The translations under genes and the position numbers were made by a program. From assembly GCA_008015325.1 (NCBI GenBank), contig SSFI01000052.1, positions 1 through 52,625 of the forward strand: a DNA stretch of 52,625 bases. Reading direction: 5' to 3'. Positions within the stretch are counted from its first letter, which is position 1; every line of letters starts with the position of its first letter. A model generated the notes under the pieces. It did not search any database, was not told where the DNA came from, and saw nothing but the letters and a program-made list of their open reading frames with translations. This document shows positions 1-6,650 of the stretch, one piece after another. The stretch comes from Rheinheimera sp. (GTDB lineage: Bacteria; Pseudomonadota; Gammaproteobacteria; Enterobacterales; Alteromonadaceae).

Positions 1-398
1 GGTTTAAAGAATCAAGCAGAAAGGCTAAAACAGCGAGGAGGTGATGCTTGAGAAAACCCAAATCTCATGCCCATAATGGCTGAGTAAAGCGGATCAAAAT
101 TCGATGCAAACAGTGGATCAGTTTTGCCTGCAAATCAACAATCTTGATCTTGTAGAGCGAGCCATTGCGCTATTCAAAAAGGAAATCCCGTGTGAATTTC
201 AAGAATAACATCGGCTGGCAAGTCGTCAGATAACAGGGCTTGTGGTTTGATACACTACTGTTCTGCGCCGGTCGATTTCGAACGTATTTAATAGTTAAAT
301 GTCACTTCACAAAGCGCGGTTATCGCCACGAACGTGGCTGAGAGGGCTTACGCTGAGCTTCAGTCGACCCAAATATTTGCGTTAAGTATGGAGTAAAA
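1..398. other. AT-rich non-coding stretch at window start
   Basis: No convincing gene is seen here. An open frame runs in from the window edge and stops at 49-51 (last residues GLKNQAERLKQRGGDA). It could be the C-terminus of a gene lying mostly outside the window, but it is too short to identify. After it come two related 17-base motifs at 91-107 and 115-131, then sequence with no recognisable feature up to the ribosome-binding site GGAG at 389-392. Base composition is lower in GC than the later part of the window, which suggests an accessory or transferred segment. Confidence 0.5.
91..131. repeat. Possible IS21-type terminal repeats (remnant)
   Basis: Two direct copies of the pattern GGATCA-N3-TT-N3-TGC followed by AAA occur at 91-107 and 115-131, spaced 24 bases apart. 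IS21-family elements carry multiple terminal repeats of this general look (GGATCA...TTTTG) outside istB. They lie about 40 bases after the stop of a frame that enters from the window edge, which would be consistent with the end of an element. No transposase is visible, so this is a weak call based on pattern memory only. Confidence 0.25.
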
Positions 399-938
399 AT
401 GAAAAATTTACGGATAGCTATAGTCTTGTCAGCCATCGTCTTGTCTTCTTGTGGTGGTTCTGAAGGAAATTCGGATAACGAAACGTTAACAAACGAATTT
501 CAGGCAAAATTATCCAATACATCTTGGGAAAAAGGATGCTCTGTTTACAATAAATTTCTGAGTGATGATTTAAAGGATGCATGGAACGTCAAGATTAAGC
601 TAAGTATAGATTCTTCACTTGAAGCCACTTATCGAACAGAATATTTTCATCCAAATGATACGGAATGTAATTCAATGATGTTTGATGCTCTGGATGTATC
701 GAGATTTGATATCAGAGGTAAAGTGATAAGTGAAGAGAGTATTGATGCAAATGCCCTGAATGAAATTTTTATTTATAAATCAGGCGGTCGGGAACTCACT
801 CTGGATTACACTTTAATATACATTGACGGTGAAAGGTTGTATTTTGGCCAGAGTTCTGCTCAGAATTCTGGGAAAACGCTTGAGACAAGACATTCTTCTA
901 TTTCCCTTAATAATTATTTCAGGAAAATTATAAAGTAA
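399..938 (+). CDS. Orphan lipoprotein, unknown function
   Basis: A 179-residue protein that I do not recognise. The start ATG is preceded by GGAG at 389-392 with good spacing. The N-terminus (KNLR, a hydrophobic stretch, then a lipobox ending LSSC at about residues 15-18) indicates a lipoprotein signal, and the Gly/Ser after the cysteine fits a flexible tether. The mature part is rich in Asn, Ser, Glu and Ile and has three further cysteines or fewer, with no known motif. Codon use is strikingly AT-rich (AAA, AAT, TTT, ATA) compared with the rest of the window, which points to horizontal acquisition. It stands alone, with a small membrane gene 65 bases downstream. Secretion to the envelope is well supported; the function is unknown. 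Confidence 0.75.
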   Translation: MKNLRIAIVLSAIVLSSCGGSEGNSDNETLTNEFQAKLSNTSWEKGCSVYNKFLSDDLKDAWNVKIKLSIDSSLEATYRTEYFHPNDTECNSMMFDALDVSRFDIRGKVISEESIDANALNEIFIYKSGGRELTLDYTLIYIDGERLYFGQSSAQNSGKTLETRHSSISLNNYFRKIIK

Positions 939-1003
939 AAAACCTGCCAGCTGTTTTTTACATATAGCTGCATTGGGTGCACTAAACCACAAGGATCGTT
1001 CAT

Positions 1004-1219
1004 TTGAATATTGATGCCACATTATACGGTCAGTTTATTATCATTTTCGCGCTTATCATGGGCGTACTATGCTATTACGTCGCCCGGCGTAAAATGCACA
1101 ACCCTGCGGTTGCAGGCTTACTGGGCGCTGTTTTATCGCTGATCCCAATCTTTAGCGTCATTTATTTTCTCGTCCTGTTGTTTAAAAAAGAACCAGGAAG
1201 AGCGGCGGGACAACAATAA
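1004..1219 (+). CDS. Small two-helix membrane protein
   Basis: A 71-residue protein with two predicted membrane helices, roughly residues 9-28 and 36-61, joined by a short basic loop (ARRKMHN). It ends in a Lys/Arg/Gln-rich tail. The chosen start is TTG at 1004, because AAGGA at 991-995 lies 8 bases upstream; the next in-frame ATG at 1058 would remove most of the first helix. No family was recognised. It is followed by the large hairpin at 1244-1323 that closes this transcript. It could be a general inner-membrane small protein; no function is inferred. Confidence 0.6.
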   Translation: MNIDATLYGQFIIIFALIMGVLCYYVARRKMHNPAVAGLLGAVLSLIPIFSVIYFLVLLFKKEPGRAAGQQ

Positions 1220-1243
1220 CGCAGGCTTTGCAGCGCAGCTAAT

Positions 1244-1323
1244 AAAAAAGGACGGCGTTTGCCGTAATGCCGATCGGTTAAGCCTCTTGACCGATCGGCA
1301 TTAGGCGTTTGCCGTCCTTTTTT
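1244..1323. terminator. Cloverleaf-like bidirectional terminator
   Basis: This lies between two convergent genes. The outer arms AAAAAAGGAC (1244-1253) and GTCCTTTTTT (1314-1323) pair perfectly and give a T-run on either strand. Inside are a central hairpin (AATGCCGATCGGT at 1266-1278 with its exact complement at 1290-1302, 11-base loop) and two identical mini-hairpins GGC-GTTT-GCC at 1254-1263 and 1304-1313. The segment can fold as one long rod or as a four-way junction. Termination for both the small membrane gene and the symporter is the simplest role. Confidence 0.85.
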
Positions 1324-1338
1324 GTGCTGCAATTCAGC

Positions 1339-2814
1339 TTAATCCGCTTTGGCCAGTGCTTCGTGGGCGTGTTCGCCGCGATGCAGCTGGTCGTGGACTT
1401 CGTGGTCATGCTCGAAGTATTGCGGCAGCAGCGAGCCGATGATCATACCGGCCAGACTCGCCAGTAAACCAGCGAATTGTGCCGGAATAAACGGGTCTTC
1501 CGGGCCCAGCCACATTACGCCTTGCCATACCAGAAAACCGGCAAAAATCGATGTCAGCGCCCCTTGATTGGTGGCTTTACGCCAGTACACACCAAAGGCC
1601 AGTGGTACAAAAGCTGTTACCAGTGTGACCTGATAGGCACTTTCGACCATGCCGAAAATCGTTGCTTCGGTATTGAGCGCATACGCCATCACCAGACAGG
1701 TGAACACCAGTGTGACCATCCGCATCATTTTCAGGAACTGGCGGTCGGTCATCGGCGGTAACATTGGCTTTAAAATGTTCTCGGAAAATGACACTGAAGG
1801 CGCCAGCAAAGTCGCCGAAGCACAGCCTTTAATCGCCGATAACAGCGCACCAAAGAACAGCACCTGAGCCACAAACGGCATATGCGTCATGACAAAGTGT
1901 GGCAGAACAAGCTGGCTGTCGTTTGCCATCTGTTTGTTGACCATATCCGGTACCAGCATAACCGCGGCATAACCGATAAACAGTGGAATAAAGGCAAACA
2001 GCAGATATAAAGAACCACCGAGGATGGAGCCCCACACCGCGATGCGTTCTGATTTGGCCGACTGCACGCGCTGGAATACGTCCTGCTGCGGCATAGATCC
2101 AAGCATCATGGTACAGGCGGCGGCAATAAAGGCGATCAGTTCTTTCGCGTCCATCTCCGGCCAGAATTCAAATTTACCGGCTGCAGCCGCGTGGTTGACC
2201 ACAGTCGACACACCGCCGGCCATTTCTGCCACTTCGCCGCTGATAAACAATAAGCCGCCGACGATAACGATCATCTGCACCAGGTCAGTGATCGCCACAG
2301 CCCACATACCGCCGAAAAAGGTATAAATCAGGATAGTGACTGCACCAATCCACATGCCCATTTCCTGGCTGATTAGATCGCCGGAGACCACGTTAAACAC
2401 CAGGCCTAGCGCGACGATTTGCGCGCCGACCCAGCCGAGGTAAGACACGACGATGGCGAGCGAGGTCAGCACTTCGGCGACGCGGCCATAACGGCGTTTA
2501 TAAAAGTCACCGATGGTCAGTAACTTCATCCGATACAGCGGGGCGGCAAAGAAAATACCAACCAAAATCAGACACAAAGCGGCACCGAACGGATCTGCGA
2601 CTATGTCGCGTAAATTCCCGTCGATAAAAGTGGCCGGAATGCCCAGTACAGCTTCAGAGCCGAACCAGGTGGCGAATACAGTTGCCGTCACCATATAAAA
2701 TGGCAAATGGCGGCCAGCTACAGCGAAGTCAGCTGCGCTTTTCACGCGCATAGCTGCCCATAAACCGATAGCAACTGAGATGACCCAATAGGCGATAACA
2801 AACCAAAGTAACAT
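1339..2814 (-). CDS. Sodium:solute symporter family protein
   Basis: A 491-residue polytopic membrane protein of the SSS/SLC5 family, which couples Na+ entry to uptake of a small solute. The first helix, the segment around FATWFGSEAVLG (about residues 47-58), the ITDLVQ stretch after a Gly-rich helix, and the later LSAIKGCASATLL helix match the family layout, with roughly 11-13 hydrophobic helices. The substrate cannot be read from the sequence. The last 30 residues are unusually His/Asp/Glu-rich (HDHEVHDQLHRGEHAHE) and cytoplasmic or periplasmic, which hints at metal binding. The gene is monocistronic, with a promoter, an operator-like palindrome and a ~150-base structured leader upstream and a strong terminator downstream, so expression is probably tightly controlled. 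Confidence 0.9.
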   Translation of the reverse strand: MLLWFVIAYWVISVAIGLWAAMRVKSAADFAVAGRHLPFYMVTATVFATWFGSEAVLGIPATFIDGNLRDIVADPFGAALCLILVGIFFAAPLYRMKLLTIGDFYKRRYGRVAEVLTSLAIVVSYLGWVGAQIVALGLVFNVVSGDLISQEMGMWIGAVTILIYTFFGGMWAVAITDLVQMIVIVGGLLFISGEVAEMAGGVSTVVNHAAAAGKFEFWPEMDAKELIAFIAAACTMMLGSMPQQDVFQRVQSAKSERIAVWGSILGGSLYLLFAFIPLFIGYAAVMLVPDMVNKQMANDSQLVLPHFVMTHMPFVAQVLFFGALLSAIKGCASATLLAPSVSFSENILKPMLPPMTDRQFLKMMRMVTLVFTCLVMAYALNTEATIFGMVESAYQVTLVTAFVPLAFGVYWRKATNQGALTSIFAGFLVWQGVMWLGPEDPFIPAQFAGLLASLAGMIIGSLLPQYFEHDHEVHDQLHRGEHAHEALAKAD

Positions 2815-2964
2815 AATGGCTCAAAGTCCTGTGTTAGGTTGAATTGAAAACGTCTTTCCGGAAGACGCCCGAACGGGCAGGCTTCAGGGTCAACCAAAGA
2901 GCGCCGCAGGAAGCGGCAGCCCTTGTCACCCGGCCGCATCAGAGGGATGCGATTGGTTAGGGAT
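2815..2964 (-). promoter_or_regulatory. Structured 5' leader of symporter gene
   Basis: Read on the minus strand, the predicted leader contains in order: a hairpin CGCATC/GATGCG; a long interrupted stem built from GGGT, AAGGGC and GCCGC on one side and GCGGC, GCTCTT and ACCC on the other (about 2890-2931 in plus coordinates); a hairpin GCCCG-TT-CGGGC; and a hairpin CGTCTT-CCGGA-AAGACG followed by TTTTC (2846-2867). The last is terminator-like and lies about 30 bases before the start codon. An aptamer-like fold followed by a terminator is the usual layout of a riboswitch or attenuator. I did not match it to a known class. Confidence 0.45.
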
Positions 2965-2970
2965 AAAACT

Positions 2971-2999
2971 ATTGTAAAGTCGACTTTGTCTCAGGGCAA
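2971..2999 (-). promoter_or_regulatory. Promoter with operator-like palindrome
   Basis: On the minus strand, a -35 hexamer TTGCCC (2994-2999) and a -10 hexamer TACAAT (2971-2976) are separated by 17 bases. The perfect 12-base palindrome AAAGTCGACTTT (2976-2987) occupies the spacer and touches the -10, a classic position for a repressor site. Transcription would begin near 2963-2965 and read the structured leader of the symporter gene. Confidence 0.5.
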
Positions 3000-3297
3000 A
3001 ACAAAATCGGCAAATTTGGGCAAAAAGATGACAAGTCGCTGCGAATGTGCAGCGGTTTTCGCTGATGAGTGCAGAGTGAATTGTTTTAATCTATTGAATA
3101 AAAACGGTATTTATTCTTTAACTGCTATTTATGCCTTTCAAGAGATAAAAGCTCAGTACGCAGTGGTTTAATCGCTGTTATCTCTGGGTAAAACCCGGTT
3201 TTTTTCAGGGTTATTTAGATGGGTGCTGCAGAAATGCACAGGTGTTTTCCAAGCGGATGTCAGGCCGAAAATCAGCCAGGTATTCACAGAATTTTTT
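3000..3297. other. Intergenic region, no gene seen
   Basis: This is the upstream side of the symporter promoter and the downstream side of the metalloprotease gene. A short open frame crosses it on the plus strand but lacks a ribosome-binding site and plausible composition. A modest T-run near 3199-3206 may help end transcription, but no clear hairpin was found. Confidence 0.4.
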
Positions 3298-4185
3298 TTA
3301 GCCGCCCTCACATTGCTGGCGCCAGGCGCTGATATCGGCGTTCGTCAGTTGTTGCTGTGCACTGTTGAGCTGCGTATGCATGATACTGCCGGCTTCGCTT
3401 AAATGCCCAATACCCAGCGCGTGGCCAAATTCGTGCAGCAAGGTCAAAGTTAAGTGATGCGCATCTTTGTAGGCAAAAATGGTCATAGTGCGGTTGTTGC
3501 CACGTTGCTCCAGTAAACCGACTTCGGCAAGGCCTGTGGACTGCTGCGCCGGAATCAACGCATTGCGGTCGGCGATGGTGTTATTCAGTTGCTGCTGGCG
3601 GTCCTGCAATTTCTCCGTCAGCGCATCGAGTTGTTCGGCTTCCAGCGCATGTTCTTTTTGCCGGCTCAGTAACTCAGCCTGCTCTTTGCCAAGCAAAGCG
3701 GCGGCGCCGGGGTCGGCTTGCTGGGCTTTTTGGTTAAACGCCTGGATATCGGCGGCCAGCTGGCGGTCTTTTTCAGCAAAATCATCTTTAATTTTCTGAA
3801 ATTCAGCCAGTTGCTGCTCGAAATCCTGTTGTTGGTCTTCAATGCGGTTGTCATAACGGTGCAGATTACGCTCCAGCAGCAGTTGTTCTAGCTGTTGTTG
3901 CTGGCGGGCGTCAAAAATAAAGCGGATAGGAAAGCCTTGTTGAGGGTCATAGCGCAGCACTTCTTTACCAAGTGCCTGATTCCATTGCGCGGCGGCGTCG
4001 CTGATCAGCGGCAGCGCTTCGGCGGTGCTGAGGCCAAATGCCGGGTCTATCGATTCCAGACGCCAGCTGATCAGCTGATCGCAGCTGGCGGTTGTGCCGT
4101 GCGATGGCGCTTTGACCGGTGTTACGGCAGGCCAGAATAGCCAAAGCAGCACGGCGGTCAACAACAGAAACAGACGCAGGATCAA
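3298..4185 (-). CDS. Matrixin-like zinc metalloprotease with coiled coil
   Basis: A 295-residue exported or membrane-anchored protein. Residues 1-22 form a hydrophobic signal or anchor. Residues 40-95 resemble the start of an M10-type catalytic domain. Residues ~95-212 are a Gln/Glu/Lys-rich predicted coiled coil. The catalytic zinc motif HEFGHALGIGH sits at 251-261 (HExxHxxGxxH), and the Met-turn SIM at 267-269. In the matrixin family the three His bind zinc and the Glu activates water for peptide cleavage. The long coiled coil inserted inside the catalytic domain is unusual. The start appears to be TTG at 4185: there is no early ATG, and an in-frame TAA lies just upstream. An 8-base inverted repeat lies upstream at 4220-4240. 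The substrate is unknown. Confidence 0.8.
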   Translation of the reverse strand: MILRLFLLLTAVLLWLFWPAVTPVKAPSHGTTASCDQLISWRLESIDPAFGLSTAEALPLISDAAAQWNQALGKEVLRYDPQQGFPIRFIFDARQQQQLEQLLLERNLHRYDNRIEDQQQDFEQQLAEFQKIKDDFAEKDRQLAADIQAFNQKAQQADPGAAALLGKEQAELLSRQKEHALEAEQLDALTEKLQDRQQQLNNTIADRNALIPAQQSTGLAEVGLLEQRGNNRTMTIFAYKDAHHLTLTLLHEFGHALGIGHLSEAGSIMHTQLNSAQQQLTNADISAWRQQCEGG

Positions 4186-4219
4186 GATGATTAAGCTCCA
4201 CAGGCAGCGTTACGCGAAT

Positions 4220-4240
4220 TGAAACACCGCATGTGTTTCA
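4220..4240. promoter_or_regulatory. Inverted repeat upstream of metalloprotease
   Basis: The perfect arms TGAAACAC (4220-4227) and GTGTTTCA (4233-4240) flank a 5-base spacer, 35 bases before the metalloprotease start codon. Its size and position fit a dimeric repressor operator or a short leader hairpin. No regulator is obvious nearby. Confidence 0.35.
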
Positions 4241-4313
4241 GGCTTCAGCGACTTGGTCGGTGAAAAAACCGCCATAGTTTACCTCAGAGTGATGCCGCGG
4301 TAAAAAATTCATG

Positions 4314-4404
4314 GGGGTCAGGTCTTGAATCGTGCACCAACGCAAAAATCTGGGGTCAGGTCTTGAACCGTGCGCCAAAGCGCACGGTTCAAGACCTGAC
4401 CCCA
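4314..4404. repeat. REP-like palindromic repeat
   Basis: A 27-base unit starting GGGGTCAGGTCTTGAA occurs directly at 4314-4340 and again at 4352-4378 with two differences. The second copy is also the left half of a perfect 24-base inverted repeat (4351-4374 with 4381-4404, 6-base loop). GGGGTCAGGTCTTG palindromes are common in gammaproteobacterial intergenic regions and are often linked to IS200-like REP-associated transposases. None is encoded here. The hairpin lies 19 bases past the stop of the minus-strand gene at 4424 and could also end its transcript. Confidence 0.7.
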
Positions 4405-4423
4405 GTGTGTGACTCCCTGGTGG

Positions 4424-4924
4424 TTATTTCAACCGGTAGTCGCCACCGGCTTTGTGGGTGTAGCTGGCGCCACTGCGACATTGTTTCTGTGTGGTGACCA
4501 CTGTGCCGCGTACTAAGGAAAACCACTCATCGCCGGCCAGCTGCAGCTGAATATCTTCGATTCCAGCGCAATCCGCACTGCCGCGCTCGCTATGGCGACA
4601 CAGGCTGATTTCCAGATGGCGGTTGCCGTCGTTGAATAATAAAGTTTGTGGTTGTTCTTTACTGCCGCACAGCGCGACAAACTGCGCCGGATTTTTCAGG
4701 CCTGTGCTTTGACCATCGGCAAAAAATGCCAGCAGGTGCTGGTAATAGACCACATAGCTTTTCACCTGCTGATGCGAGCCATGTTCCAGTGGAAACAGTT
4801 TATCCAGCATGGCTTTGGAGTAATCCAGCACCTGACGGTGGTGCGCGTCATTCAGCGCCGTCAGTTGTTGCAGCTGTTGCTGGATCATCGGGTCGGTTTC
4901 AATGTGCAGTGCGGTCATGGTCAT
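4424..4924 (-). CDS. Unrecognised 166-residue protein
   Basis: I do not recognise the family. The start ATG at 4924 is supported by GAGGA seven bases upstream; a GTG 18 bases earlier is possible. The protein has no signal peptide and looks soluble: a helical, Gln/His/Leu-rich N-terminal half (residues ~1-85), then a predicted beta-rich half with four Cys in the last 95 residues (motifs ISLCRH, ADCAGIED, QKQCRSG). It is divergent from the ScfR-type regulator with 141 bases between the starts, so it may belong to that regulator's target set. That link is inference from position only. Confidence 0.7.
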   Translation of the reverse strand: MTMTALHIETDPMIQQQLQQLTALNDAHHRQVLDYSKAMLDKLFPLEHGSHQQVKSYVVYYQHLLAFFADGQSTGLKNPAQFVALCGSKEQPQTLLFNDGNRHLEISLCRHSERGSADCAGIEDIQLQLAGDEWFSLVRGTVVTTQKQCRSGASYTHKAGGDYRLK

Positions 4925-5029
4925 GGTTCTATCCTCGCTCACTCTTTATCTGTTGGGCCCGGTAGGGTGGCGGGCATGGCGGCTGTTGTGATTGCCTGTA
5001 AAACAGTCTATGTTGTTTTTGAGCGAAAT

Positions 5030-5056
5030 TTCACAATTAAAACTTCACAGTGTGAA
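5030..5056. promoter_or_regulatory. TTCACA/TGTGAA half-site cluster
   Basis: Half-sites TTCACA at 5030-5035 and 5044-5049, and TGTGAA at 5051-5056, lie just upstream of the regulator's start codon at 5066. The last two form the palindrome TTCACA-G-TGTGAA. They overlap where the regulator's promoter or leader must be, so autoregulation is likely. The orientation is not that of a CRP site. Confidence 0.45.
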
Positions 5057-5065
5057 TTTTACAAA

Positions 5066-6553
5066 ATGACTAATGCCAAAAGCCTGTTACGCCAGTCACA
5101 CTTTCTCGGGACTAAAATCAGAAACCTGAGAAAACGCAATAACTTAACTATGGACGACCTATCTACGCGCTGTATTCGCATCAATGCGGAGTACGCGCCG
5201 TCGGTGTCCTATTTGTCGATGATTGAAACCGGCAAAAGGGTGCCGTCGCCTGAGATGCTGGCGGTGATCGCGGAAGTTTTTCAAAAATCACCAGACTGGT
5301 TTTTAGACGGCATCGATGCCGGCCATGATCTGACGCCGGCTAAAGGCAGTCGCGGTGGGATCTCCGGCATGGCGCTGGAACCGGGCTTTTTGTTTGCGCC
5401 GGACATTCTGCAAATCGCTATTCCGGAACTGTTGTCACAAACCGGTACCGGCGGCCGCCAGTTTGCCCAGCTGCTGATCCGTGCCCATCAGGAACATCAT
5501 CAGAACCATTTCCCGGAACTGGAGCGGGCGGCCGAAGAAATTGGCCAGAAGCGCATGCCGCTGAGTGCCGAAGAATTGCTGCAAATCGCGAAAAAAGTCG
5601 GCCTGCAGGTGCGCTGGTTTATTGAAGTGCCGACCGAATTACTCGACGAACTCGGCGTGCGCAGTAAAAATGTGCAGACGTCGTATTTCCTGCCGCCCGG
5701 CACTTTGTATTTAAACCGCATTCTGGAACAACACCCGACCCGGCTGAAATACGAGCTGGCGGTGCATATCGGCCATGCCGTGCTGCACAATAAAGACGGT
5801 GTCAAAAGCAGTATGCGGGTCGGCGGCGCGCATGAAGCATCGGACGGCAATGCCAATCTGGCGCCGCAGGATATTCTGCACGCCTGGCGGGATTTTGAAT
5901 CGAGTTTTTTTGCCGGCGCGTTGCTGTGTCCCAAGCTGCCATTTCGCCAGTTACTGGACCGGCACGGCTATGAGATCAGTACGCATCAGGCCGCCGGCGT
6001 CTCAGCTTCTGTAGCGATGCGGCGGATGACGGCGGTGTCGCCGTATCAGCATTGGCATTATTTTGATGCCTATACGCCGGGTAAACTCAAAGCCGTGTAT
6101 CGCGGTAATGGTATTCCGCTGCCCTGGGGCAATATGCGTCAGGTGGAAGACCCTTGCCAGCACTGGGCAGTGTTCCGGATGTTTGAAGCGGCGACGCAGC
6201 AGCATTCGGCACAGTTGTCGTTGCTGGACGTGCAGGGGCAGCCACGGATTTATTGCTGTGAATCGACTAAGGTGATGGATTTGGCCGGCAACCCGCACGT
6301 GTTGTGCGCCGGGGTGGATTTAAACCCGGCCATCAGTGCGCAGGGCATAGACGCGGATAGTCTGGCGCAGGAAATGAAACAACTCTGCGTCAAAGGCGGC
6401 GGCAAAGTCGCGGTGCCGGCGGCTATCCGTTCGACGCTGACCACCATTAGTAACATTCTGAATATCAACTGGGTGGCACGCTCGCTCGACAAACCGGCGC
6501 AGCTGATTTGCAGCCGCGGCAACAGTTGCCCGCGCGAGCCGGGCTGTTATTAG
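5066..6553 (+). CDS. ScfR-type XRE regulator, DUF3612 family
   Basis: A 495-residue transcription regulator. Residues ~15-85 form an XRE-type helix-turn-helix (RNLRKRNNLTMDDLS ... SYLSMIETGKRVPSPEMLAVIAEVF). The long remainder matches the DUF3612/ScfR architecture of short-chain fatty acyl-responsive regulators, with an IrrE-like middle part (KYELAVHIGHAVLH) and a cysteine-containing C-terminus (GNSCPREPGC). Family members control glyoxylate and propionate or methylcitrate metabolism, probably by sensing acyl-CoA; here that is inference from the family. The start ATG at 5066 is chosen because homologous residues begin there. The frame stays open 420 bases further upstream, but that part runs antisense across the divergent gene and is not expected to be protein. 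A palindrome cluster lies at 5030-5056. Confidence 0.8.
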   Translation: MTNAKSLLRQSHFLGTKIRNLRKRNNLTMDDLSTRCIRINAEYAPSVSYLSMIETGKRVPSPEMLAVIAEVFQKSPDWFLDGIDAGHDLTPAKGSRGGISGMALEPGFLFAPDILQIAIPELLSQTGTGGRQFAQLLIRAHQEHHQNHFPELERAAEEIGQKRMPLSAEELLQIAKKVGLQVRWFIEVPTELLDELGVRSKNVQTSYFLPPGTLYLNRILEQHPTRLKYELAVHIGHAVLHNKDGVKSSMRVGGAHEASDGNANLAPQDILHAWRDFESSFFAGALLCPKLPFRQLLDRHGYEISTHQAAGVSASVAMRRMTAVSPYQHWHYFDAYTPGKLKAVYRGNGIPLPWGNMRQVEDPCQHWAVFRMFEAATQQHSAQLSLLDVQGQPRIYCCESTKVMDLAGNPHVLCAGVDLNPAISAQGIDADSLAQEMKQLCVKGGGKVAVPAAIRSTLTTISNILNINWVARSLDKPAQLICSRGNSCPREPGCY

Positions 6554-6650
6554 TGGCCAGCCCGGCAGCGATGGCCGCACAGGCGCTACTGGCAAGGCGA
6601 AGCGCTGTGGTATAGGCTCGGTACATGCCTGAAAAAAAGGATAAAACTGC

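Noticed and set aside
381-387. GTTAAGT just before the first gene, matching the integron attC core GTTRRRY
   Set aside because: No partner core RYYYAAC with inverted-repeat structure upstream, and no attC after the gene at 938; no integrase seen.
2923-3171. An 82-codon plus-strand open frame upstream of the symporter
   Set aside because: TTG start without a ribosome-binding site, running antisense through the structured leader and promoter.
5030-5056. CRP binding site from TTCACA/TGTGAA half-sites
   Set aside because: Spacing and orientation are wrong for TGTGA-N6-TCACA.
4646-5065. Upstream extension of the ScfR-type reading frame by 140 codons
   Set aside because: It lies antisense across the divergent gene, has no ribosome-binding site, and family homology begins at 5066.
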